Below are positions 54,551 through 62,745 of a stretch of 64,000 nt of DNA, piece after piece. The stretch's first letter is position 1, and every line of letters begins with the position of its first letter. Below the pieces are notes generated by a model. The model did not search any database. It worked only from the letters and a program-made list of their open reading frames with translations, and was not told the origin of the DNA. Origin of the DNA: Algibacter mikhailovii (GTDB taxonomy: Bacteria > Bacteroidota > Bacteroidia > Flavobacteriales > Flavobacteriaceae); the NCBI RefSeq assembly GCF_014651495.1, contig NZ_BMWZ01000001.1, forward strand, positions 312,575-376,574, given 5' to 3'. A program made the position numbers and the translations under genes.

Positions 54551-54578
54551 GTTAGTGGCAGAAATGAAAAATTATTAC
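54551..54578 (-). promoter_or_regulatory. Putative ECF promoter P1 (GTAATA-N14-CCACTAAC)
   Basis: On the minus strand GTAATA (54578-54573), 14 bases, CCACTAAC (54558-54551), then TAATATAAACAACA, 18 bases before the sigma-factor ATG. It is the best-formed of the three copies. Confidence 0.6.
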
Positions 54579-54672
54579 ACACCAATGTAAAATTGTAAAA
54601 AGAATCTCTTTTTAAAGATATTAAGCATGTCTTGTTATTGCATGATTCATTTCAAAATCAATCTAAATCATT

Positions 54673-54879
54673 TTATTTTAATAATCGATTTACATTAAGC
54701 TTATACATTTTACCAATTGGTATTTTGTGATTGCTTATATGTATTCTATTACCTTCAATCAGTTCAATTTTATCTATGGAAACAATAAAGGATTTGTGAA
54801 CCCTTATAAATTGATTTTCTGGTAAGTTATGCGTAAAAGATGTTAATGTTTGATGTGAAACAATCAACCTATCCATCAT
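54673..54879 (-). pseudogene. Truncated LytTR response-regulator fragment
   Basis: The frame encodes 68 residues beginning MMDRLIVSHQTLTSFTHNLPENQFIRVHKSFIVSIDKIE and ending IPIGKMYKLNVNRLLK, the C-terminal two thirds of a LytTR DNA-binding domain. The same frame continues upstream through RNYVKIN, part of the domain, and stops within the 84-bp repeat copy at 54907-54990. The receiver and first part of the domain are missing. It is a remnant cut at the repeat junction; a full-length LytTR regulator is 2.7 kb away. Confidence 0.75.
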
Positions 54880-54906
54880 ATTAATTTTTACATAGTTTCT
54901 GTATAG

Positions 54907-54990
54907 CCTAAAATATGTACGCTCATTTCACCTATTGTTTTGACCAAAATTTTATGAGGCCAAGTTAAAAATCGAGATTCTATTTTACAT
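54907..54990 (+). repeat. 84-bp direct repeat, right copy
   Basis: Starts CCTAAAATATGTACGCTCA and ends TTCTATTTTACAT. 77 of 84 bases match the left copy. It supplies the last codons and stop of the CocE/NonD gene and breaks the LytTR remnant. Confidence 0.85.
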
Positions 54991-56793
54991 ATTAACCGGA
55001 AAATGAATATAGCTATCAGTATACCATTTAATTTTTAAAGGCTCTTCAGCATCATTAATGCTTTCTTCACTCACATCTTTTCCTGTACCGTAGTTTAATT
55101 GTGAAAAAGGATGTTTGATACCATTTAATAGAACAACTATTCTACTTCCCTTTTTAATTTTTTTACTAGTCATTCTAAAATTATGAATGGGAATTGAGGT
55201 CTTTTTATTTGGAGTCAATAAGTTTCTGTTTTCTATATCCTTAGACATACTTGCTCTTGTTGTAAATGGTAGTGTCAAGCTAAAAAAAGATCCGTCAGCC
55301 GTTTGTTCGTATAGTAAAACGTTAAAATCAAAATCTTTTTTATTGATGGACACATTTAAAACTCCACTTACAGAACCACTAAGTTCTAAATCTTCATCGA
55401 AGGGTTCTGTGACAAATGAAAATCCTTGGCCAACAGTTAAAGTTTCTGATATAATGTTTCGATCTCCACTTAAATTCCAAGAAAATTGACTTCGATCAGA
55501 AAAATCAATCTCTTGTTCTATATAACTTGTTTCATTAGAAATATTAGATAAACTAAAGTGTTCGTTTACTCCCATATTTCCTGTATTATAGGTCGATTTA
55601 AACGCCACACCAGAACGTTGTTTACTCAAATATACCTTTAATGTATCAGTAGCAATTTTATCTAGCGATGATACATGCTTCCAAGTATTTGCACCCATCA
55701 CTTGATAATTGATTTTATCCTTTAACAAAAAAGGCTTTTTGGCATTTTTAAAAATATAGTCGAACCAATCAAAAATTAAATTTTTAATATTTATCTGTGC
55801 TATAGGGTCTATGGTATAACCCAAAATATTCTTTTCTGGAAGTTCTTGCGCTCCAAAATGTGAATAAGGCCCAATCAAAAGATAATGCTCTGCATTTGTA
55901 TTGTACTGATAATGAGATTTTAAATAGTGCATAGTTCCAAACTGTCCACCATCATAATAACCTGTAGTACTTAAGATAGGAATATTAATTTTAGAAAAAT
56001 CCTGTTTAAACAGTGTCATTTTTTTCCAATAAGCATCAAATGTTGGATGCTCTAATTTTTGATTGAATTCTAGATTTGGTGTACCATCTAAACTATCCAA
56101 ATTTTTATAAGCCACTCCTTTTTTATACCAATCGAAATACAAATCATTCCAACGTTTTCCATTATAATAAGAAACTGTATCAAGTGTTTTGTTATTGGTA
56201 ACGTAATGCCACCAAGGATAATGAAAGTTAAAACAAACACCATTTTCCATAGGTTCAGCAATACCTGGAGCTGCTGCAACAGATGGTACTATAGTTTTTA
56301 ACGCTGGATGCACTTTTTCTTTCATAGAAGCCCACTGAACAAAACCAACGTAACTACCTCCATACATACCAACTTCATCATTGCTCCACTCCTGCTCAGT
56401 AATCCAATCTATAACATCGTACACATCATTACCTTCATGAACATAAGGAGTTATTTTATTTGGACTTAAGTTTTTACCTCTTGTATAAGATACAACTCCT
56501 ACATATCCTTTATCTGCTGCCTCATAAGCTCTATTGATATCATCTTTACGAGTATATATTGTATGAAATAATATTGCTGGTTGTGGTTCTTTTTCAGCTT
56601 TACTTCTAACTATTATTGCAGATATTTTAGCACCATCTCTAGTTGAAATTAGAATAGAATCTTGCACAAAATACTCTTTGCCTTTTCTACTCACTTCTCT
56701 TGGTTCTTGCTGTTCCTCTTTTATAGAATTACAAGAAACTAATGCTACTAACAGTAGTAAAAATGTGACCTTTAATATTTGTATGAATTTCAT
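54985..56793 (-). CDS. CocE/NonD (X-Pro dipeptidyl-peptidase-like) hydrolase, lipoprotein
   Basis: A 602-residue lipoprotein (lipobox VSCNS, Cys about 21). The alpha/beta catalytic part has DSILISTRDGAKISAIIVR, YTRGKNLSPNK and the nucleophile Ser in GMYGGSYVGFVQW (about residue 147). A C-terminal jelly-roll (SGVLNVSINKKDFDFNVLLYEQ...SRIVVLLNG) is the normal X-Pro peptidase C-domain. These enzymes cleave acyl-Pro peptides or esters. Its stop codon lies in the 84-bp repeat, so the last residue or two may have been replaced. The start is ATG 56793. Confidence 0.82.
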   Translation of the reverse strand: MKFIQILKVTFLLLLVALVSCNSIKEEQQEPREVSRKGKEYFVQDSILISTRDGAKISAIIVRSKAEKEPQPAILFHTIYTRKDDINRAYEAADKGYVGVVSYTRGKNLSPNKITPYVHEGNDVYDVIDWITEQEWSNDEVGMYGGSYVGFVQWASMKEKVHPALKTIVPSVAAAPGIAEPMENGVCFNFHYPWWHYVTNNKTLDTVSYYNGKRWNDLYFDWYKKGVAYKNLDSLDGTPNLEFNQKLEHPTFDAYWKKMTLFKQDFSKINIPILSTTGYYDGGQFGTMHYLKSHYQYNTNAEHYLLIGPYSHFGAQELPEKNILGYTIDPIAQINIKNLIFDWFDYIFKNAKKPFLLKDKINYQVMGANTWKHVSSLDKIATDTLKVYLSKQRSGVAFKSTYNTGNMGVNEHFSLSNISNETSYIEQEIDFSDRSQFSWNLSGDRNIISETLTVGQGFSFVTEPFDEDLELSGSVSGVLNVSINKKDFDFNVLLYEQTADGSFFSLTLPFTTRASMSKDIENRNLLTPNKKTSIPIHNFRMTSKKIKKGSRIVVLLNGIKHPFSQLNYGTGKDVSEESINDAEEPLKIKWYTDSYIHFPVNM

Positions 56794-56806
56794 TTTAATG
56801 GTTGCT

Positions 56807-57418
56807 TTATTTTGAATATTCAATTAATTCTTCGGTATAAGAAAAACCATCTTGAACTTGAGTCATTTTTATAAAATTCTTAATTTCTGGAGCATATAAC
56901 CAAACTTCATCTGTTTTAGCACTATAGCCTCTTGAATTTGAAACGGTTCCTTTGTACTCAATGGTGTAGGCCATAAATGTCCCTGCTCCTACTATTTCTT
57001 TTTTAAAGGAAAGCACTTCTACATCCTGACTTTGATTTCCTGTAGTACCATCTTGACTGGTCCAGTCTTTTTCATATTTCCACTTTTTACCGACTTCTAA
57101 AGGCCATTTATATTTTGGTGTATAACTTTTTTCTGGCTTTACAATTTCAGACACCAAAACGGTATCTTTGTCTATGGTCATTCCCAAGGCGCCATTAAAA
57201 TCAACTATTTTCCGAGTATCGGTTCCATCCGACCTTACTTCACCTTCATCAGTAACACCTTTATATTTCCATACCCATTTCTCTCCAATTGTGTAATCAG
57301 ATAATACGGGTTGTTTAGTAGCGGTTGTTTCTGGATTACTTTTGCAAGAGCCCAAAAAAAATATTGCCACAAACAATAGTAATTTGACAATATAATTTAG
57401 AACTGTAATAATTTTCAT
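56807..57418 (-). CDS. Lipoprotein of unknown function
   Basis: A 203-residue lipoprotein (lipobox FLGSC, Cys about 26). The mature part begins SNPETTATKQPVLSDYTIGEKWVWKYKG and contains WPLEVGKKWKYEKDW and AYTIEYKGTVSNSRGYSAKTDEVWLYAPEIK, a beta-rich protein repeatedly seen in Bacteroidota as a hypothetical lipoprotein. It ends just upstream of the CocE/NonD start and is cotranscribed. I start at ATG 57418. Confidence 0.65.
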   Translation of the reverse strand: MKIITVLNYIVKLLLFVAIFFLGSCKSNPETTATKQPVLSDYTIGEKWVWKYKGVTDEGEVRSDGTDTRKIVDFNGALGMTIDKDTVLVSEIVKPEKSYTPKYKWPLEVGKKWKYEKDWTSQDGTTGNQSQDVEVLSFKKEIVGAGTFMAYTIEYKGTVSNSRGYSAKTDEVWLYAPEIKNFIKMTQVQDGFSYTEELIEYSK

Positions 57419-57539
57419 AATATTAGTTTTTAATGATTTATGATACAAATTAAAGGCAGTTAACTGTATCAAAAAACAAAAAGTACAGGAGCGTTAATAA
57501 ATGTAAATGAACGTTAGAAAATTGAAGGATTATTTTTTT

Positions 57540-58262
57540 TTATAAACTATTCCAGTTTTTAAATTTTACCGATTGCCTGCTAGATACTTCAACTTTTTCT
57601 CCAGTAGTTAATATAATTTGTAATTTATTATTGAAGTATGGATGAATCTCTTTAATGTAATCTATATTAATCATTTGACTTCGATTAACACGGAAAAAGA
57701 CTTTAGGATCTAATTTCTCTGCTAGTAAATTTAAAGAACGCTTTATCATCGCTTTATTCGAGCCAAAATAAAGACGTGCATAGTTTTCTAAAGATTCAAT
57801 AAAATGAATATCTGTTAGCGGAATAAAATGACATTTTTCACCATCTTTTATAAATATCTTTTGATGCATTGGTATGTTTGTAGGCTCTAATTTTACTCTT
57901 TTAGATAATTCTACCTTTACCTTTTCAATGGTTTTAGAAAAACGTTCATCTCGCAGCGGTTTTACTAAATAATCCAACGCATTCATCTCAAAAGCTTTTA
58001 CAGCATATTGGTCATAAGCCGTTGTAAAAACGACATCTGGTACATTTGTTAATTCTTCTAATAAATCAAATCCAGATTTACCAGGCATGTGAATATCCAA
58101 AAATAAAATATCTGGTTGTAATTTTTCAATTAAAGGTATAGCCGCATCTACATGACTTGCTTCACCAATAATTTCAAACTCTTGATGTTTTTCTAATGCA
58201 CGTTTTACTTCTTCTCTCGCTAAACGTTCGTCATCAATGATTATGGTTTTATATTTTTTCAT
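57540..58262 (-). CDS. LytTR-family response regulator
   Basis: A 240-residue regulator: receiver (DDERLAREE; phospho-acceptor D56 in LFLDIHMPGKSGFD; TTAYDQYAVKAFE; LVKPL) and a C-terminal LytTR DNA-binding domain (about residues 130-238: IFIKDGEKCHFIPLTDIHFIES...FRVNRSQMINIDYIKEI). It pairs with the kinase gene that overlaps it. Targets are unknown; the remnant at 54673 is from a related regulator. Confidence 0.93.
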   Translation of the reverse strand: MKKYKTIIIDDERLAREEVKRALEKHQEFEIIGEASHVDAAIPLIEKLQPDILFLDIHMPGKSGFDLLEELTNVPDVVFTTAYDQYAVKAFEMNALDYLVKPLRDERFSKTIEKVKVELSKRVKLEPTNIPMHQKIFIKDGEKCHFIPLTDIHFIESLENYARLYFGSNKAMIKRSLNLLAEKLDPKVFFRVNRSQMINIDYIKEIHPYFNNKLQIILTTGEKVEVSSRQSVKFKNWNSL

Positions 58263-59340
58263 GGTCTATATGCATTGGAATTATTATTTCTGCACAGACA
58301 AGTTCATTTTCTTTCGCTGTTAAACTAAAACTAGCGTGACCTTTATATTGAATTTCCATGCGGTTTTTTAGGTTTTTCAGACCTAAACCAACACTATTAT
58401 GTTGATTAATTACTCCAGGATTTTCAACTATAATATGAAGGTCGCTATTCTTCTTTTTAACTTTCAAGAAAACAACGCCACCTCCAACTTTTAAGTCGAT
58501 TCCATGTTTAATTGCATTTTCTACTAGCAACTGAATACTTAGCGTAGGAATTTTATAATTAATTACTTCGTCATCAATATTGGTTTTTAGTTGAAGTCGT
58601 TCTTCAAAACGCATTTTTTCTAATTCAATATAATCATAAACTAAAGCAAGTTCATTTTTAATAGATATTAAACCTTTGTCTTTTTCATACAATGATGAAC
58701 GCAATAAATCTGATAATAAATCAATTGCTCTTCTTGCAACGTTAGGATTTTCGATTACCAATGATTTAATAGAGTTTAAGGAGTTGAATAAGAAATGTGG
58801 ATTTAATTGAGCCGATAAATTATCTAATTGGGCTTGTTTAGCTATTAACGATAATTGAGCGTTTTCTTTAGCCGTAACAACTTCTTTTTGATAGTAATGA
58901 TACAAATGATACGCCAATATCCAAATAGACATTAGTCGAAGTCCTGTTAGTAAAATTGGATCCCAGTAAATTATGGCTTCAAGGAAATTTTTACCCTCGC
59001 CTGCAATAAAAGTCCAGTACGCATACCATTTTAAATTGTTTATTAATACATATAAAACAGCTAATAAAATAATAGTAGGTACTAAACGGATTAGTAAATT
59101 TTTTATAGGTAAACTACTCCATTTTGCTTTCAAAGCAAATAGTCTGTACATATGTGTTAAAAATATTCCTATAGAAATGTCTAATACATAATTTAACAAC
59201 GTATAAAAAATCCCGTAATTATCTCTTGTATATACTGTATAAGCCCAATAAACTGAAACAATACTCCATCCAAATAATTGACATTTCCAATATAGAGATA
59301 ACCTTGTTTTATTATTATTTATTTTATTGTTGATATCCAT
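58249..59340 (-). CDS. LytS-type sensor histidine kinase
   Basis: A 363-residue membrane kinase. Four to five helices (residues 20-155) precede a His_kinase domain with the phospho-acceptor His in LNPHFLFNSLNSIKSLV (about 182). The ATP-binding lobe follows, with VENAIKHGIDL and the truncated G-box LGLKNLKNRM. This is the YehU/LytS class that phosphorylates LytTR regulators. It overlaps its regulator by 14 bases. The start is ATG 59340 (MDINNKINN); an ATG at 59355 adds five residues. Confidence 0.9.
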   Translation of the reverse strand: MDINNKINNNKTRLSLYWKCQLFGWSIVSVYWAYTVYTRDNYGIFYTLLNYVLDISIGIFLTHMYRLFALKAKWSSLPIKNLLIRLVPTIILLAVLYVLINNLKWYAYWTFIAGEGKNFLEAIIYWDPILLTGLRLMSIWILAYHLYHYYQKEVVTAKENAQLSLIAKQAQLDNLSAQLNPHFLFNSLNSIKSLVIENPNVARRAIDLLSDLLRSSLYEKDKGLISIKNELALVYDYIELEKMRFEERLQLKTNIDDEVINYKIPTLSIQLLVENAIKHGIDLKVGGGVVFLKVKKKNSDLHIIVENPGVINQHNSVGLGLKNLKNRMEIQYKGHASFSLTAKENELVCAEIIIPMHIDHEKI

Positions 59341-59355
59341 TCTTAAGCAAAGCAA

Positions 59356-59827
59356 CGAAATACTTTTAAATAGTGAAAGGAAAAATACAGGAACGTAAGA
59401 TATGAGGTTTAAATGTTATTTATAAAAATTATATTCCATTCCACACACATTACGCTTCCCTCCTACGTCGTCGAATAAAAAGTGTTTATTCACAAGGCTA
59501 ATATTGTTTTAGAGGAGTTCATGCATCTCGCATACTCGATGTCATTAACATTACAGAAGAAACTTTTAGAATAAATTCATTCAAGAAATTTGTAGTAACA
59601 ACTTAGCCCCCGCTAAAACCCGCTCAAAAACTAAAAGAATTATTAGCCCCACTATTGTTATGACGTTACCAAAGCCCTAGTTGAAAATACTATAAAAAAA
59701 CAATCTGAGCGATTCTCAGCGATTCATTTTCATAACCGCTGGCAAACGCTAGATTGTTCTATAAAATAAATTGGTTCTGCAGCTCATTAACGCGCAGATT
59801 CATAAAACGGAAATTTTACCAGTCCTT
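59356..59827. other. Noncoding region at the right edge of the accessory block
   Basis: These 472 bases have no intact gene. A 33-codon open stretch (59512-59613, beginning FRGVHASRILDVINITEE) could be a remnant of a lost gene, but I cannot name it. The right copy of the 43-bp repeat is at 59732-59773. Confidence 0.5.
59732..59773 (+). repeat. 43-bp direct repeat, right copy
   Basis: ATAACCGCTGGCAAACGCTAGATTG... matches the copy at 46437-46479 with four mismatches and one gap. Confidence 0.6.
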
Positions 59828-61366
59828 TTATGCTTTAGTGAATTCGCCATTAACCAGCCTCCAAATGTTTAGCGGGTTATCGTCTTTTAATTCTTCTGGT
59901 AACAATACTTTTGGATAACTCTGAAAGCATATCGGTCGTACAAATCGTTTAATGGCATTGGTGCCTACAGAAGTAGATTGCGGTGCCGTAGTTGCTGGAT
60001 AAGGCCCTCCATGAACCATGGCGTGACAGACTTCAACACCTGTAGGATACCCGTTAACCACTACGCGTCCAACTTTTAATTCTAAAACATCAATCAAGTC
60101 TTTATGTTCCTCGAAGTCTTCGTCTGTTCCAAATACCGAAGCGGTAAGATGCCCTTTCAAACTTTGTGCTGCTTCTAATAAATCGGCTTTGTTAGTCGCT
60201 TCTACCAAAACACTCGATGGTCCAAAATTTTCTTCTGCCAAAGACGCATTCCTTAAGAAATTCTCAATAGATGTTTTGAATATTCTTGAAGTCCCACTAT
60301 TAGGAGATTCTGGGTTTAAGCCAGCAGCAAAATCATCAACCTCATTAATTTCTAAAGTTCTGGAAACCCCTGCATCATAGGATTGTTTTATACCAGGGGT
60401 CAACATGATACCGGCAGGAAATTCACTTACTTTGTTTTTAATTGCTGTTTTATAGGATTCTAATGCATCTGATTTTTGAGCAAATACCAAGCCCGGATTA
60501 GTACAAAACTGACCAACACCTAAGGCGACAGAATCTGCCATACCACCAGCAATTTCTTCACCTTTTTGTTTCAAAGCTCTTGGCAGAATAAAAACAGGAT
60601 TGGTACTTCCCATTTCAGAAAATACAGGAATGGGTTCAGGACGGTTATTGGCAAGTTTAAATAACGCTATTCCTCCGGCATGTGACCCTGTAAAGCCTAC
60701 CGCTTTAATATCTGGGTGTTTAACTAAAGCCTCCCCTACAGCTATCGAATTGCCATGAATTAGCGTAAATGTACCTTCCGGCATATCACATGCTTTTATA
60801 GCTTTCTGAATTGCTTTATCTATCATATCTGCAGTACCTGGGTGTGCTGGGTGCCCTTTAACCACAACGGGACAACCGGCGGCTAATGCCGACGCCGTAT
60901 CGCCTCCAGCTGTTGAAAATGCCAACGGAAAATTACTAGCACCAAATACAGCTACTGGACCAAGTGGTATTAGCATATGGCGTATATCTGCTCTTGGCAT
61001 AGGATTTCGTTCTGGAAGTGCCGTATCTATTCTGGCATCTACCCAAGACCCTTCTCTGACTACAGTGGCAAACAATTTCAACTGATTCATCGTTCTTCCG
61101 CGTTCGCCTTGTAATCTGCCTAAAGGGAGACCCGTTTCTAAATGACAACGTTCTAATAGTGCATCACCGAGATTTAATATTTCATCAGCAATTTGATCTA
61201 AAAAATTTGCGATACTCTCCTTATCTTTTTTTCGATAGCTATTAAATGCAATGGATGCTTTTCTTACGGCTTCATCAACACCTGCTGCTGTTGCGTTTAT
61301 AAATTCACCATCCAAAAGTTCGTTTGTTGATGGATTAGTGGCTTGAAATGTTGTATTTGTACTCAT
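59828..61366 (-). CDS. NADP-dependent aldehyde dehydrogenase (alpha-ketoglutaric semialdehyde type)
   Basis: A 512-residue aldehyde dehydrogenase of the subclass that oxidises 2,5-dioxopentanoate to 2-oxoglutarate. The catalytic Glu is in FSEMGSTNPVF (about 251) and the nucleophile Cys in GQFCTNPGLVF (about 287). GFTGSHAGG and the opening ATNPSTNELLDGEF fit the KGSADH group. The natural substrate is inferred from the family. It follows the enolase-superfamily gene by 69 bases on the same strand and is probably the last gene of the operon. Confidence 0.85.
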   Translation of the reverse strand: MSTNTTFQATNPSTNELLDGEFINATAAGVDEAVRKASIAFNSYRKKDKESIANFLDQIADEILNLGDALLERCHLETGLPLGRLQGERGRTMNQLKLFATVVREGSWVDARIDTALPERNPMPRADIRHMLIPLGPVAVFGASNFPLAFSTAGGDTASALAAGCPVVVKGHPAHPGTADMIDKAIQKAIKACDMPEGTFTLIHGNSIAVGEALVKHPDIKAVGFTGSHAGGIALFKLANNRPEPIPVFSEMGSTNPVFILPRALKQKGEEIAGGMADSVALGVGQFCTNPGLVFAQKSDALESYKTAIKNKVSEFPAGIMLTPGIKQSYDAGVSRTLEINEVDDFAAGLNPESPNSGTSRIFKTSIENFLRNASLAEENFGPSSVLVEATNKADLLEAAQSLKGHLTASVFGTDEDFEEHKDLIDVLELKVGRVVVNGYPTGVEVCHAMVHGGPYPATTAPQSTSVGTNAIKRFVRPICFQSYPKVLLPEELKDDNPLNIWRLVNGEFTKA

Positions 61367-61435
61367 CTGTGTGTTTATTTAATTTCTTCTGTATTTATTT
61401 TATTTATTAGCGTGTAGCTGGTCTATCTATTTTCA

Positions 61436-62707
61436 TTAATCCCACCATACTTCACCATCTTCTAAGTTTTCTTTCACCGCTTCTTTATTAAGCTTTATTC
61501 CCAAACCTGGTCCATTTGGTACCTCTACAAAACCATTTTTACATATAGGCCCGTCATGAATTATCAGGTCATCCATCCATCCGCCATCCAAGAAAAAGGT
61601 CTCACAGGCCAGGTAATCTCTAATTGAGGACGCCCAGTTGATTGTTGCCATAGTATTCACAATACTTCCAGAGTTATGGTTGGCTGTAGGTATAGCGTGC
61701 AGATCGGCCATATCAGCCATGCGTTTGTTTTCCAAGAAACCACCGGAGTTTCTAAGGTCCGGATGAATTATATCTAGGGCTGAATTTTCAATGAATGGCA
61801 TGGCCTCTGACCTTCGCATCCAATTTTCACCTGTACAGATAGGCACTGGTGATGATGTCGTAAGGCGTTTCCAAGCTTCAGAATATGGAATGGTTAGCGG
61901 GTCTTCAAGAAATACTGGTTTTATAGGCTCTAGGCCTTTAGCAAAATCAATGCCCGTTCGTACGTCAAAATCCCAGTGACAACCTATTAAAATATCATGC
62001 TCCCATCCCAGAGCATCACGTGCATTTTCATAACCTTCAATTAAATCTCTAAGCTCTTTGCTAGACAATAAGCGGTTTGAAGGATCGTAACCCACATCAT
62101 TACTAGCATTAGATCGAGGGACTCCAAACTTATGCATGGTCATTCCATTTGGACGTTCCATGACTTCATCGGCCCAATCTTTACAAGCTATTTTATCATT
62201 GTAGTCTACCGGCGTATGATGGTCATACATGCGCACGCGGTCTCTAAATTTTCCACCTAATAAGGTATGGGAAGGGACATCTAAGATTTTGCCGGCTAAA
62301 TCCCAAAGCGCCATTTCAATGCCACTCATGGCCCGTTGCTGTGCATGGGCACTTCCATCAGTATAACGGTATCCCGTATAAAGGCGGTCTATCTCTAAAG
62401 GATCTTTACCAATAAAAATAGCCTTCAATCCATGAATGGCTTCTTTAACACCTAAACCCGGAGAGCCATACGCTTCGGCAATTCCAAAATGCCCTGAATC
62501 GGTTTCTACCTTTACAAGGATGTAGTTCCTCGCTTTTTTCATGTAAGCACTACTCTTCCCTTTAATAACCATCGTCTTGATATCGGTTATTTTGACTTTA
62601 CCGCGTTCAGAAGCCATTAAGGTTTGAAACGGAAAAAACATGACCGCAGCCGATAGCCCTGTGAACGATTTAAAAAAGGTACGGCGTGATTGCTTTTCTT
62701 GTCTCAT
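61436..62707 (-). CDS. Enolase-superfamily dehydratase with Tat-like signal
   Basis: A 423-residue mandelate-racemase/muconate-lactonising-type enzyme. The N-terminus SRRTFFKSFTGLSAAVMFF is a Tat-like signal (RRTFF). The N-terminal capping domain is followed by the TIM barrel, with metal ligands Asp in CHWDFDV, Glu in FLEDPLTIP and Glu in CTGENW, and the general base region KFGVPRSN. It probably dehydrates a sugar acid such as an aldonate, outside or inside the cytoplasm. The combination with KGSADH fits a sugar-acid oxidation route. It sits between the PL17-like gene and the aldehyde dehydrogenase. Confidence 0.82.
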   Translation of the reverse strand: MRQEKQSRRTFFKSFTGLSAAVMFFPFQTLMASERGKVKITDIKTMVIKGKSSAYMKKARNYILVKVETDSGHFGIAEAYGSPGLGVKEAIHGLKAIFIGKDPLEIDRLYTGYRYTDGSAHAQQRAMSGIEMALWDLAGKILDVPSHTLLGGKFRDRVRMYDHHTPVDYNDKIACKDWADEVMERPNGMTMHKFGVPRSNASNDVGYDPSNRLLSSKELRDLIEGYENARDALGWEHDILIGCHWDFDVRTGIDFAKGLEPIKPVFLEDPLTIPYSEAWKRLTTSSPVPICTGENWMRRSEAMPFIENSALDIIHPDLRNSGGFLENKRMADMADLHAIPTANHNSGSIVNTMATINWASSIRDYLACETFFLDGGWMDDLIIHDGPICKNGFVEVPNGPGLGIKLNKEAVKENLEDGEVWWD

Positions 62708-62745
62708 TATTTTGATATTTAATTATATAACAACAGTTTTATGTT

